DNA of 64,000 bases from Podocnemis expansa (GCA_007922195.1 ML681998.1:21943253-22007252); one strand, 5' to 3'. Positions 1 to 10,121 are shown, counted from the stretch's first letter. The notes: a model not told the origin generated them from the letters alone. Numbers and translations are program-made.

Positions 1-171
1 AAGAAATGAAAGCTCAGTGTTTACAGATTTAAAGTATGACAGTGACTAGCAAATTCTATAGCTCTTGGTCTTTTAAACTATTAGTATGGCTCCATCTTCA
101 CCAGTTATTCTTCTTAGGGACTGGTGATTTGGTGGCTCAATATGATACCTCTTGGAAATCTTGTTTGTTAT
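1..171. other. Non-coding background
   Basis: This is A+T-rich sequence with no recognisable gene or repeat. It runs up to the first Penelope-like fragment. Confidence 0.5.
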
Positions 172-563
172 AAAAACAAGGAGTCCTCTGGCACTTGAAG
201 ACTAACAAATTTATTTATTGCATGAGCTTTTGTGGGAGAAAAATCACACTTTGTCAGACACTTGAAGATGGGGGAACTTACAGAATAGGAGGAAATAAAT
301 GCCGGGAAGTGTAAGTCGAAGGAACAGGTCACACTGTAACATCAAATCAAAACAGTTGTAAAGGTTCAAACGCCGGGGAACAGCATACAAAGGAAAATGA
401 AGCAAAATCACCTGTTATACTAAGAGAAAAATCCAACATCCTATTAAGTCCTGAGGCAATGCAACTGAATTTGCAAATAAATTTTATCTCAGCAGCTTCT
501 CTTTGAAGCTGCTTGATCTAGTGTTCATCTGTCTGAGCACAGCAATTACCAAATTATATTATT
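172..563 (-). mobile_element. Penelope-like element (PLE) 3'-end fragment
   Basis: The fragment starts with the PLE terminal block that recurs in this window (gagtcctctggcactt..., then actaacaaatttattta, then a gagctttt/gtgggag hairpin region). It continues into sequence matching the GIY-YIG-encoding 3' end seen more clearly at 29753-30302, read on the minus strand. The coding part is broken. The right end near 563 is approximate, because similarity to the other copies fades there. The assignment to PLE rests on the GIY-YIG-like peptide in the 29964-30305 copy. Confidence 0.65.
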
Positions 564-1783
564 GCTCTGGTATTTTCACGGCTGCTTCAAACTCTGGACA
601 GTATCAACACATCAAAGTATATGAAAAAATGCTTTACAGTTGTCTTTTTGAAACACAAGCATACCCATTTTGAAATGTTTGCCATGGCAAACAGTGTGCT
701 ACATGTGTGTTATAAACTTACCTATGAATATAATAATATTTTTAAATGCGAACAAGGTAGACAGTTCTGTCTGTAACTGTAGACGTTTTACTAAGCCATC
801 ATTGTACTGTTTCATCTATTTGACCATATTAGAGAGAACCTACAACATTAAATAATATGTTAATAAAATGCAAATTAGTCATTTTAATCTATTATGCAGT
901 TTTTCTATGCTGAAAATGACGAAGCTGGAAATTTCTACATTCATGCAAATTTTACTAATAGTGTTTTGCATACATCTTTGGAAAAGCTTTTTGTTAGTAT
1001 GAAGATAGGAGTATTACTTTAATAATAGCATGGCAGCTATTAGCAAAATAGCTAGATCCAAAATAGTAATTTATATTAACAGATTTTTATTAATACATTC
1101 TCCAAATTCAATGTCACTGTCAGCAAATAACAAAGGAAAGCCAAAAAGTGCAGATTTGCTGCAAAGGTGGGTATTGTTCAAAAGCTGATGTGCTCCCAAA
1201 AATCCAAAATGACGTTTTGTAATTACCAAATGTGATGAAACTCTGGGCCTAACCATACTTTGCGTCATCATTTACACCTGAGCCAAGTGGATATAAATGC
1301 TTACTATTTTAATCTGATACCATTCTATGCATTGCATATGTGTGCGTATACTGTAACCTGTTCTGTTTCTGATGCCATCCTCTCTCTCTCCTATGTGAGC
1401 ACTTCCCAAGGTTTCATTAAACAACATGATTAATGCCTTTTAGATATGTTTCTTGCACCAATAATATCTTCAAGGTGAGATGTGCATAACATTTACTTAT
1501 GTTCTAAACTTCCAACTTTCAATGTTCAAAACTGAGTCAGGATTCAGAAAATCAGGAGCTTTTTAAAATATAGTAAACTTTGGGTTCTTATTTCTTTTCA
1601 TGTCATTGAATTTTCAAAATTATCTCTGCAACCATGAGGGCTAAAAATCTCTCACTACTATTTAATGAAAGTGAAATTTTCTTGCAGCCCCATTCTTCCA
1701 GAAGCTGAGAGTTTAAGAAAATAACCAAATATCGGGAGATGCATAGTAAAATCACAAGAGTTGGAAACATCATATATAGCTCT
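564..1783. other. No gene seen
   Basis: This is A+T-rich sequence in which short open frames (for example 670-855 and 1071-1271) show no domain, compositional bias or splice context. Nothing here is supportable as a gene. Confidence 0.5.
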
Positions 1784-2013
1784 CTTCCTTTGAGGATCTC
1801 AAAGAACTTTACAGACATAATGAAGTCTCACAAAAATTCTATCCAATAGATATTATTATACCCATCTTGCCTTAGTTAAATGGAGATACAAAGAAGTTAA
1901 GTGATTTGCCTGAATTTATACAGCAAGTCATCCTATATATATTTCTACCCCACATTTATAACTCTGGCAAGTATCAGAGACAAAATGGAAATAGAGCTCA
2001 GAAGACACAAATC
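1784..2013 (+). repeat. MIR-like (CORE) SINE relic
   Basis: The order of sequence blocks matches the amniote MIR family: a 'ggatctcaaagaactttaca' block, a 'tattattatacccatctt' block, then an 'agaagttaagtgatttgcc' block followed by 'acagcaagtca'. It is old and diverged. The Harbinger element inserted at or near its 3' end. The family is assigned by pattern recognition only. Confidence 0.6.
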
Positions 2014-2016
2014 TTA

Positions 2017-2175
2017 GGCTATGTCCACACACAGGGCCTTGTTTCAAAATAAGTTATTTCAAAACAAGTTGTTTCAAAATAAAATCCTTATTTCGAAATG
2101 ACTTAATTAGAAATAACTAAAAACTAATTCAAAATAAGGGAAAAACCCCAATTGAAATAGCGTGTCCAAACAGAG
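2017..2175 (+). repeat. Harbinger left terminal inverted repeat and subterminal palindromes
   Basis: The outer bases are ggctatgtccacac. They are followed by repeated (g)tttcaaaataa(c/g) and atttcgaaatga motifs in both orientations. The same architecture, inverted, occurs at 5773-5860 and resumes at 11557-11756 beyond the DIRS. The repeated palindromes are candidate transposase or DNA-binding-protein sites (inference). Confidence 0.7.
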
Positions 2176-2265
2176 GACTTGCTATTTTACTTTAGGGGAA
2201 GGGCACCATGGGAGGTGTGGCAACATGGCTGCCTCCCTGGGCCATGTTGGCAGCCATGTTGCCAG

Positions 2266-2280
2266 CCAATCCTATAAAAG
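2266..2280 (+). promoter_or_regulatory. CCAAT plus TATA box upstream of the Harbinger transposase
   Basis: CCAAT (2266-2270) lies immediately before TATAAAAG (2273-2280), about 260 bases upstream of the first recognisable transposase codons. The spacing between the two boxes is unusually tight, but the order and orientation fit an RNA polymerase II core promoter internal to the transposon. Confidence 0.5.
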
Positions 2281-2539
2281 CTGGCACTGACCTCACTTCC
2301 CTGTCCATTCTGGCTAGCAGGACTCTGCAAGCGACAGACATCGACGCTGCCCGGCTGCCTAGCCAGCGCTGTGCAACAAATAGACCCTCTGTCCGCCTGC
2401 AGAGTGTTCTGCTGATGTGGGACAATCTGCTTGCTGACCCTAATGGTGCCCAGCCTGTGCCTGAGGCTGTCATCCAGCTGGGCTGCAGAGCAGAGCTACT
2501 TCCCCTGCCGCTGTCTGGGCCCAGAAGACCAGCCGAAAC

Positions 2540-3568
2540 CGGTGGGAGCGGGTAGTGCTCTGAACCTGGGGGGATGACCAGTGGCGGAGGAATTTCCGCA
2601 TAAGCAAGGCCAGCTTCAACCTCCTGGTCGCAGAACTCACCCCGCTGCTGCGCTGAAGGGACACTACCATGAGGCCTGCTATCCCTGTGGACAAAAGAGT
2701 GGCCATCGCTCTGTGGAAGATGGCCACTCCGGAGTCATACAGGTCTGTGGCACACCTCTTCGGAATAAGGAGGTCCACCACTGGCAACATTCTGTTGGAG
2801 GTCACCAGGGCCATCAACAGGATCCTGCTGTGACGTCTGGTCACCCAAGGGGAGCTGCAGGACACCATTGCTGGCATGGCCTCACTGGGCTTTCCCAATT
2901 CTGTGGGGATCCTGGATGCCATGCACATCCCCGTGCGAGCCCCGGAGCACAGAGCTGGGGAGTACAGAAACCGGAAGGGGTGCTATTCTATCATCCTGCG
3001 GGCCCTTGTGGACCACCAGGGCATTTTTCAAAACTGTTACGTGGGGTGGCCAGGTAGGGCCCATGATGCCAAGGTCCTCTGTAACTCTGCCCTGTACCGG
3101 GGCATGGAGGCAGGCACCTTCTTCGCCCCTCATAACATCAATGTTGGGGGAGTAGAGGTGCCCGTCCTCATTGTGGCAGATGCGGCCTATCCCCTCTGCC
3201 CATGGCTCATGCGGCAGTACACAGGGCCCCTCAATCCCTGCTGGCAGCTTTTCAACTGCCAGCTGAGCCGCTGCCACCAAGTGGTCGAGCGGGAATTTGG
3301 CCACCTCAAGGCACACTGGAGGTGCTTCCTTACACGCCTCCACCTTTCGGAGAGGACAGTGCCACAGGTCATCAGTGCGTGTGTGGCCCTGCACAACTTC
3401 TGTGAGGTGCGGGGTGAGACTGTTGCTGCTGCGTGGGAAACTGAGGCACAACTCCTTGCCGGGGACTATGAGCAACCCAGACCAGTGCCCGCACGGGAGC
3501 AGCCTTCACAGAGAGCTGTGACAGTTCGGGATGCACTGATGAACACCTTTGCCGTGGAGGAACTCTGA
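2540..3568 (+). pseudogene. PIF/Harbinger transposase, broken by in-frame stops
   Basis: This is the DDE nuclease that would cut and move Harbinger-type transposons. One frame can be followed from about 2540 to 3568. Its N-terminal helical region contains DDQWRRNF and then RVAIALWKMATPESYRSVA. The nuclease region follows: LDAMHIPV (first Asp), GWPGRAHDAKV, VADAAYPLCPWLM (second Asp) and a C-terminal EREFGHLKAHWR (Glu). Three TGA codons interrupt it at 2561-2563, about 2654-2656 and 2831-2833. Each sits where CGA (Arg) would fit, consistent with CpG decay. The longest uninterrupted part starts at Met 2876 and still contains the whole nuclease domain (230 residues). A stop at 3568 is followed by a poly(A) signal. 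Confidence 0.85.
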
Positions 3569-3657
3569 GGGCCAGGCCTGCCCTGCCCCACACCACCCTC
3601 TCCCCTGTTTGCCCTCAGCCAGCCCCCACCTGTCCACCCACACTGTGAACTACCCCC

Positions 3658-3663
3658 AATAAA
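3658..3663 (+). terminator. Poly(A) signal of the Harbinger transposase
   Basis: AATAAA lies about 90 bases after the transposase stop and before the convergent gene on the opposite strand. Confidence 0.55.
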
Positions 3664-3697
3664 ATCACTCACAACCAAAAATATGTGTGTAAAACTA

Positions 3698-3703
3698 TTT
3701 ATT
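3698..3703 (-). terminator. Poly(A) signal of the convergent Harbinger ORF2
   Basis: TTTATT on + is AATAAA on -. It lies just downstream of the 3' end of the minus-strand DNA-binding ORF, 35 bases from the opposing signal. Confidence 0.5.
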
Positions 3704-3733
3704 TAACAAAACAGGGGTTGGGGCTGGGAAGGG

Positions 3734-5690
3734 TTAGGGGATGGGGAAATGTGGGGGGAGTCTTGGGGGAAGGCCAACAACTTGGAAGGGGGAGACTGGG
3801 GGCGGGGTAGTCTGGGTGGCAGGGGAGTCCTTAGGCAGGGCCTGTGGGGAGGTCCGGGGGTGGCCGCCCCTGTCCACGGCCACCCTGGGTCCAGAGTCGC
3901 CTCCGAGGAAGGCTAGTTGGAGGACCCCTTGCAGCAGCTGGAGGGGCCATGTGCTCCACCAGCTGGTGGACACTGCCTGCCATGGCTTCGACCGCGGTGG
4001 CAGGAGGTCACAGAGGCGCTTGAAGACCTGCACCTGCCGCTCGATGGCCTGTGCCTGCCGCTCCAGGGCAGCGACCACCTGGTCATCGCAGGCGGAGGGC
4101 AGAGTCCTGGCACCTGGCTTGGTCATGGCGCCATGCCTGCGTCGATGCCTCCGTCCGATGCCCCAGCTCGTTCAGGGTCTCCAATATCTCCCCGCGCGTC
4201 CGGGGGGCCCTCCTCCTCCTCCATGGTGGTCTCGGGCTGCCGCGTTGGGTAGGTGGTGGTGCACAGTGGGCAGCTGGGCGACCTGCTGAAGGGAAGCAGA
4301 AAACATAGTTGGCCCCTGCTGTCTGCTGGCCTTGTCTGTGTGCAGCCTGTCTGCAGCACACACCTCTGCCCCGACTGTCAGCAGGACTCAGGATCCTGTG
4401 GGATGTGGCCCTGGGGTCGGGCTACCAGATCCTAAAGCCTGGAAAGGAGGACAGGGAAGTACGAAGAGGAGGACATTGGAGGACACATGGGAGAAAATGT
4501 AGTATGGATGTAATATTCTTCGGTTTTTCGGGGGTCCTGGAACACTTTCCCTTAAAAATAAGTATTCTATGGCACTCCAGGATACTTCAACCCCTATAGT
4601 AAAAAGCCTGACAAAATCCTGTATTTTAAAATGCCTGCCAGACAGAGAATGTGAGGATAAACAGAAGAACACGAAGGTAAAAAGGAGACCATGTTCTCCT
4701 TCTGCCTGACATCTGGTAACCGTACCCTGGAGGCACACATGCTAGTGGTGCCCACAATGGTGAGCTCGACTCACCCACGCCTTGCTCTGCCGAGTCTCCC
4801 AAGGCCACTTGCCAGTGGTGTGGCCTGCATGCTCTCCACCCCGACCAAGATGCAGCTGCATCTTTGACACCCAGCCCCTGTTAACCACCCCCAGGCATAA
4901 AGGGGCCTGTGACCCTGGTGCCACCTGTCTCTCAGGTACCCATGGCCATGGGAGGGCCTCTGCACCCGCCGACCCTATGCCCTACCTGCCCCAGTGCCCG
5001 TCCCTGTACCCCCTCGCTGCTCATGACCCGGACAGGCCCAGCCCTGCGTGCTTCTGTGGGAGAGGAAGACTCACTCACAGGGGCTCCAGAGGTTCGGTGC
5101 GATGTTCCCGTGTCTGTCTCGGTCTCCCCAAGGGTGTGGGATGGTCTCAGGCCCCTGCTCCTCCGTGCTGCTCTCCTCCTCTGGGGCAGGGAACTGCTCA
5201 GGGGTCCCTGGTGTGGCCTCTGCTGCTGGTGGCAGTGTGGCAGGAGGCTGCCTGATGTCCATGGACACTTTGGACTTGATGTCCTCTGCCTCAGGGCCGG
5301 AGGAGGAGCTGTGGTGCTGGCCAGTGTCAACGGCCTCAGCTGGCAGGCCACTGGGCTCTGGCCCCAAGAAGCCATGGAGCTCGTCATAGAAAGGGCAGGT
5401 AGCAGTGCTACCTGCCTCCTGGAGCTCCCTTGCTTCCTGGTCCATGCATAGTCCTGCCTGAGGGCCTTTATTTTGGAGCGCACCTGCTCCGTAGTGCGCT
5501 TATGGCCCTCAGCGGACAGTGCTGCGGCAGTGTCCACATATATGTCCTGGTTCTGGTGGCTAGCCCGGAACTGGGACAGGATGTTCTCCCTCCTCCAGAT
5601 GCTGAGCAGGCACTGGACCTGCTCAGCAGCCCAGATGGTGGCACGGTGTCACCCCCCTGGGGCACTGGTGCCACGTGCTGCCATGCCTGC
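3734..5690 (-). pseudogene. Harbinger ORF2: Myb/SANT-like (trihelix) DNA-binding protein, broken
   Basis: Harbinger elements carry a second gene for a Myb/SANT-like protein that helps the transposase enter the nucleus and bind the ends (family knowledge). Reading the minus strand from about 5650, I see TIWAAEQVQCLLSIW, then QNQDIYVDTAAALSAEGHKR and TTEQVRSKIKALRQDY, the typical three-helix pattern. A frameshift near 5400-5420 precedes CPFYDELHGFLGPEP. An acidic, Ser/Pro-rich linker runs to about 5075, where gtgagtgagt looks like a donor site. A likely acceptor near 4308 (ttcccttcag) leads to a second exon with a heptad-like segment, VVAALERQAQAIERQVQVF, near 4080-4020. The 3' end is near 3734. 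Exon limits are inferred. The many plus-strand open frames here are shadows. Confidence 0.7.
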
Positions 5691-5863
5691 ACAGGGCTCT
5701 GGGCACGCTGGCAGGCACACGTGGGGCGGGACTTTCCACTTCCCTTGGGTGCTGTGCACCCTGGGAAGAAGGTCAGGACCGTTATTTCAAAACAAGCATT
5801 GTTTCAAAATAACATGTCCGAACGACGGTTATTTCGAAACAACTCGTTTGAAAATAACCATCG

Positions 5864-5924
5864 TTCTTCATCGAGCAGCGCTCCCGACTGCTCCACAATA
5901 GGTGTTTTGCGCCGCTAAACACCC
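5864..5924 (+). repeat. DIRS copy A left inverted terminal repeat (visible part)
   Basis: The inner end (ggtgttttgcgccgctaaac, then accc) is the exact inverse of the start of the right repeat at 11462. The outer 41 bases (5864-5904) are exactly complementary to the ICR at 11168-11208. The repeat runs into an assembly gap, so its true inner limit is unknown. Confidence 0.9.
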
Positions 5925-6024
5925 NNNNNNNNNNNNNNNNNNNNNNNNNNNNNNNNNNNNNNNNNNNNNNNNNNNNNNNNNNNNNNNNNNNNNNNNNNNN
6001 NNNNNNNNNNNNNNNNNNNNNNNN
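5925..6024. other. Assembly gap, 100 N
   Basis: Exactly 100 undetermined bases, the usual placeholder for a gap of unknown size. It falls between the DIRS left repeat and its gag leader, next to a homopolymer run that may have caused it. Confidence 0.98.
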
Positions 6025-6064
6025 AAACAAAAAAAAAAAAAAAAAGAAAAGAAAAAAAAAAAAA
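6025..6064 (+). repeat. A-rich tract in the DIRS leader
   Basis: A nearly pure A run with a few C and G lies about 46 bases before the gag ATG. An A-tract occupies the same place in copy D (about 47473-47495, ATG at 47518). Shorter A-rich runs precede gag in copies B (about 30893) and C (about 36655). It therefore looks like part of the element rather than a reverse-transcribed tail. Confidence 0.6.
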
Positions 6065-6109
6065 GCCGGCCGGCGATATTACAACTGCCCACGGAGTCAC
6101 AGCAGCGCT

Positions 6110-8161
6110 ATGCCCAACGCATCGGGCTTCAAGCGCTGTGACTCCTGTCATGAGGCAATGCCTGCCTCAGACGGGCACACTTCGTGTGTTAAATGTCTCG
6201 GGGAAGGGCATCTTGCTCAGAAGTGCCCTGACTGCAGGCAACTCACCACCCGAGCGAGGAAAGAGCGGGACCGCAGATTGAAGCTCCTCTTATTAGAGGG
6301 CTCCCTGCGCCCGTCTTCAGACCCCGGTGCCTCTCCTCAACGTGAAGAGGGAGCGCACAAAAGGAGGTCTCCAGCCTCTTCCCCAGTCCCCAAAAAGAGA
6401 ACCAAGGGGACGGAGAGTGCGAGCAGCTGCCCGACCGCTACGGCAAATGATTCCCGTGCGGTGGCAGCATCAAACAAACAGAAAAAAACCAAGCGGACAG
6501 CGCCGCAAGCTTTAACGGCACCGTCAAGTGCCTCGGTTCCGATGCCCAGCCAGGGGCTCTCGGCACCGTTCTTACTCTCACCAGCCACAGCACCGGGCTT
6601 GTCAATGTCGGGCACGCTACCGCTGACGGCACCGGCAACAGTACAGGCTCCGGCTCCGCCTTTGATTCCCTGTACTCCTCAGCCACAGACAGTGCTGCCG
6701 CAGGGTGCTGTCACACCATTACTTACTCAAACACCCTTTTCAACGGCTGTGGACGTTGTGGTGCAGCCTCCAGCTGTTAAACACCACAGGAAATCCAAAC
6801 ATATGGAGCTGTTGGACGATCTTACGGTGCACTCAGCCCCATTATCTCCTCTCTTTTGTTCGGATTCTTCGGAATCTTCTTCATCAACGTCGCCATCGAA
6901 AGCGTCTGCCTCGTCGGTGGCCTCGAGCCCAGAGCACGAGCAAACTACGCAGCAGTTACCTCAGGCGGTGGCTCAGAGCGCGACTCTACCGATGCCTTGG
7001 GCTTACCCCCCCTGGATGATGTACCCCCAACAGGGGTTAACTTATTTGCCTTGGCAGCCCTTCAACATGCCTTTAACAGGCATGAACAACACAGCGGTAC
7101 AACCGACTCTACAACCCCCGTCTGTACCTCTTCCAACTTTAACACAAGTACCTACTCCTATCGACGATTTGACAAAAGACCCTACATCACAGAATAAGCA
7201 TGATGACCACAAACAATTCAGAGATCTCTTCAAGAGGGCAGCGGAGTCTCTGGACATTTCCTTACAGGAGACCCAGACCGCCCAACACAAGTTATACCGC
7301 ATCTTGCAGTCTTCTGGATCCCAGAAATTGGCCCTTCCAATGGATGAGGGCATCTTACAGCCAGCAGACGAAATATGGAGGACACCAGCTTCAGCGGCTC
7401 CATCCAACAAAAAAGCTGATAAAAAATATTTTATAAATTCTAAAGGAAATGAATTTCTTTTCTCCCACCCTCAACCCAATTCCTTGGTGGTAGAGGCAGC
7501 GGGTCAAAGACCTAAGCAACCCTTCTCTAAGTCCAATTCTATGAACAGAGATGATAAAAAACTGGACTTCTTGGGGAAAAAAGTATATACCTCGGCCGCA
7601 CTGCAAATGCGTATTGCGAATTACACGGCCTTGCTAGCGAATTATACCCATGATATATTCACCAAACTGAATGAATTTTCAAATTTTATTGAACAAGCAA
7701 AACAAGAACAATTTGCTCCTCTGATCGATGAAGGCTTGTTAGCATCAAGAATTGCCCTTCAAGCTTCCCTGGACGCAGCGGATGTTGCAGCCAGGACACT
7801 GGGGACAGCAGTCGTCATGCGTCGTGCTTCATGGCTCCAAGCCGCAGACTTGCCCAAGCCAATGCAGCGTACCATTGAGGACCTGCCATTCGATAAAGAA
7901 AAACTATTTGAAAAAACAACAGATGACGTCATGCATGGCCTTAAAGACTCTAGAGCCACGCTGAAGACCCTAGGAATCTATACCCCACAATCCCGCCATC
8001 GACCATATAGGGCTCAACCCACCAATTTCAGGTACTTCCAACAGACGTCTAATCGCAAAGTGGACACCTATAGAAACCGACACAGACAACAAAGGAGGGG
8101 CAGACACCAAACCTACGCCCAACAATCTTCCCAGCCACCGAATAGCAAACAGCAATTTTGA
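6110..8161 (+). CDS. gag: DIRS Gag-like protein (683 aa)
   Basis: This is the presumed RNA-binding structural protein of the DIRS element. The first ATG follows the A-rich leader. Residues about 8-45 form a Cys/His cluster: CDSCHEAM, then HTSCVKCLGEGHLAQKCPDC, a zinc-binding pattern. Residues about 50-350 are Pro/Ser/Thr/Ala-rich and probably disordered. Residues about 365-620 form the part best conserved among the four copies (for example DEIWRTPASAAPSNKKADKK and FDKEKLFEKTTDD). The C-terminus is Arg/Gln-rich and basic, fitting nucleic-acid binding. It ends at TGA 8159-8161, which overlaps an ATG in a third frame that is closed after about 11 codons. Downstream, the same frame stays open into the recombinase. 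Confidence 0.88.
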   Translation: MPNASGFKRCDSCHEAMPASDGHTSCVKCLGEGHLAQKCPDCRQLTTRARKERDRRLKLLLLEGSLRPSSDPGASPQREEGAHKRRSPASSPVPKKRTKGTESASSCPTATANDSRAVAASNKQKKTKRTAPQALTAPSSASVPMPSQGLSAPFLLSPATAPGLSMSGTLPLTAPATVQAPAPPLIPCTPQPQTVLPQGAVTPLLTQTPFSTAVDVVVQPPAVKHHRKSKHMELLDDLTVHSAPLSPLFCSDSSESSSSTSPSKASASSVASSPEHEQTTQQLPQAVAQSATLPMPWAYPPWMMYPQQGLTYLPWQPFNMPLTGMNNTAVQPTLQPPSVPLPTLTQVPTPIDDLTKDPTSQNKHDDHKQFRDLFKRAAESLDISLQETQTAQHKLYRILQSSGSQKLALPMDEGILQPADEIWRTPASAAPSNKKADKKYFINSKGNEFLFSHPQPNSLVVEAAGQRPKQPFSKSNSMNRDDKKLDFLGKKVYTSAALQMRIANYTALLANYTHDIFTKLNEFSNFIEQAKQEQFAPLIDEGLLASRIALQASLDAADVAARTLGTAVVMRRASWLQAADLPKPMQRTIEDLPFDKEKLFEKTTDDVMHGLKDSRATLKTLGIYTPQSRHRPYRAQPTNFRYFQQTSNRKVDTYRNRHRQQRRGRHQTYAQQSSQPPNSKQQF

Positions 8162-8177
8162 TGGGCAAGTCAAGGGA

Positions 8178-10121
8178 GTGTTCGACCAGTCACTAGGTCA
8201 CCTGCCATCCAACCCAACGTTCCGCAACAAATTACAACCGTTTCTCTCACGTTGGAGAGAGATAACATCGGACAAGTGGGCTATAGAGATCATTCACCAC
8301 GGTTATTCTATCCCTTTCATTTCTACACCCAACCACCCCCACCCGTCCCTCTTCAGGGACCCCAATCACGTACAACTCCTTCAGTCAGAAATCCAACGTC
8401 TACTCGATCTAGGAGCTGTAGAGGAGGTACCCATAGAACAACGAGGAAAAGGGTTCTATTCCCCGTACTTTCTAATACAGAAGAAGTCGGGAGGTTGGAG
8501 ACCTATATTAGATCTTCGACGTCTCAACGCACACATACTGGTGAAACGATTCAAAATGGTGACCCTCAGGGACATATTCCTGGCCCTTCAACGATCCGAC
8601 TGGATGGCCTCCCTCGACCTGCAGGACGCATACTTCCATGTCACTATTCGAACCGCACACAGGAGATTTCTCAGATTCCGTTTTCTTCACAAGCATTATC
8701 AATATACAGTCCTGCCTTTCGGCCTAGCCATGGCGCCAAGAGTCTTTTCCAAACTTATGGCTCCAGTGGTGGCATTTTTAAGAAGAAGGCACATAGAAAT
8801 TTTTCCATACCTAGACGACTTTCTCATCAAGGCACCCACACAGATCAGCACAACCCAAGCACTACAAGCAACAATCAAGTTGTTTCACGAGCTAGGTTTG
8901 AGCATAAACTTCGACAAGTCCACCTTGGTGCCGGCGCAAGAACTTCAGTTCATAGGGGCAAGACTTTGTTCACCGATTTCACGGGCCTTTCTTCCAATGG
9001 ACAGATTCATCAGCCTACAGCAGATAGCGTGTACCATTCGGGGAGCAACCATCATATCGGCTCACACAGCTATGCGCATGTTGGGGCACATGGCAGCGTC
9101 AACCTACCTTGTAGAGAATGCAAGACTTCGCATGCGTCCGTTCCAACTGTGGTTTCTCTCCCACGTCAGACATTACAATCGTCTAACCAAAACACTGCTC
9201 ATAGTGCCGAGTGCCATCAAAGATTCTCTATCTTGGTGGACACGTCACAACAACCTATTGCAAGGAGTCCCCTTTCGACAACCACAACCACAAGTCACAG
9301 TAACCACAGACGCTTCATTACGAGGATGGGGAGCTCACTGCCGCGACCTCACGGCGCAGGGCAGGTGGTCCATGGCAGAGACAAGCCTGCACATCAATCT
9401 GCTCGAGCTGAGAGCTGTTTTCAAAGCGTGTCAGAAGTTTCTCCCCATAATTGCTCACAGCGTGGTAATGGTAAGAACCGACAACAGGTCCACCATGTTC
9501 CACATAAATCGGCAAGGAGGCACCAAATCTCCCATACTCTGCCTAGAAGCAGCGAAGCTGTGGGATTGGTGCATCCAACATGGCATTATCCTTCGGGCGG
9601 TGTATCTCCCGGGCAAAGAGAATATCATAGCAGATGCCCTGAGCCGCTCGTTTACAAACCGCCACGAGTGGGAGATCCGACAGGACATACTTCACAGCAT
9701 TTTCGAGTTCTGGGGTCATCCTGTGCTCGATCTGTTTGCTACGGCGCACAACAAGAAATGCAACCGATATTGCTCTTGGGCGGGGAGAGGCCCAGGATCG
9801 GAGGGCGATGCCTTTCTCACTCACTGGGGAAAAGAGCTACTTTATGCCTTCCCGCCCATTCCATTGATAGCACGAACTTTACACAAAATCGCACTGGACA
9901 GAGCAACAGTAATAATGATAGCACCAGCTTGGCCTCGTCAGCCCTGGTTCTCCATGCTCATCAAAATGTCCATAGTACCTCCCATCATCTTACCACAGGT
10001 ACAAGACTTACTGTCACAAGACGACGGGACCCGCAAGCATACTTACCTGAACAAACTACACTTGACAGCATGGAACCTCGATGGTTCGATACTACGGAAC
10101 TCCTATGTTCCGACAGGGTAA
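8178..10121 (+). CDS. pol: DIRS reverse transcriptase / RNase H with methyltransferase-like C-terminus
   Basis: It copies the element RNA into DNA and degrades the template. Seen in order: a palm-domain start YSPYFLIQKKSGGWRPILDL (about residue 95), SLDLQDAYFHV (about 145), LPFGLAMAPRVFSKLM, and the catalytic YLDDFLI near residue 211. RNase H follows with TTDASLRGWG (about 376), INLLELRAV, RTDNRSTMFHINRQGG and LPGKENIIADALSR. The tail, VLDLFATAHNKKC onward, matches the region described in DIRS elements as related to DNA adenine methyltransferases (family knowledge). The indicated start is a GTG and no ATG lies near the N-terminus. The frame is +1 relative to gag and open upstream across the gag stop, so a frameshift or another non-standard start is likely. 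The 3' end overlaps the recombinase by about 50 bases. Confidence 0.9.
   Translation: MFDQSLGHLPSNPTFRNKLQPFLSRWREITSDKWAIEIIHHGYSIPFISTPNHPHPSLFRDPNHVQLLQSEIQRLLDLGAVEEVPIEQRGKGFYSPYFLIQKKSGGWRPILDLRRLNAHILVKRFKMVTLRDIFLALQRSDWMASLDLQDAYFHVTIRTAHRRFLRFRFLHKHYQYTVLPFGLAMAPRVFSKLMAPVVAFLRRRHIEIFPYLDDFLIKAPTQISTTQALQATIKLFHELGLSINFDKSTLVPAQELQFIGARLCSPISRAFLPMDRFISLQQIACTIRGATIISAHTAMRMLGHMAASTYLVENARLRMRPFQLWFLSHVRHYNRLTKTLLIVPSAIKDSLSWWTRHNNLLQGVPFRQPQPQVTVTTDASLRGWGAHCRDLTAQGRWSMAETSLHINLLELRAVFKACQKFLPIIAHSVVMVRTDNRSTMFHINRQGGTKSPILCLEAAKLWDWCIQHGIILRAVYLPGKENIIADALSRSFTNRHEWEIRQDILHSIFEFWGHPVLDLFATAHNKKCNRYCSWAGRGPGSEGDAFLTHWGKELLYAFPPIPLIARTLHKIALDRATVIMIAPAWPRQPWFSMLIKMSIVPPIILPQVQDLLSQDDGTRKHTYLNKLHLTAWNLDGSILRNSYVPTG

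Noticed and set aside
2882..3475. Minus-strand 197-codon open frame
   Set aside because: It is antisense to the Harbinger nuclease domain and has no independent motif.
4782..5451. Overlapping plus-strand open frames of 110-180 codons
   Set aside because: They are antisense shadows of the G+C-rich Harbinger ORF2 and carry no domain.
5782..6151. Open frames spanning the run of N
   Set aside because: The translations consist largely of undetermined residues across an assembly gap.
8252..10069. Long open frame upstream of the recombinase (part of a 967-codon frame)
   Set aside because: It lies opposite well-supported RT/RNase H codons in another frame, is Arg/Ser/His/Thr-rich, and shows no domain. 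It is kept only as an observation about frame openness, not as a protein.
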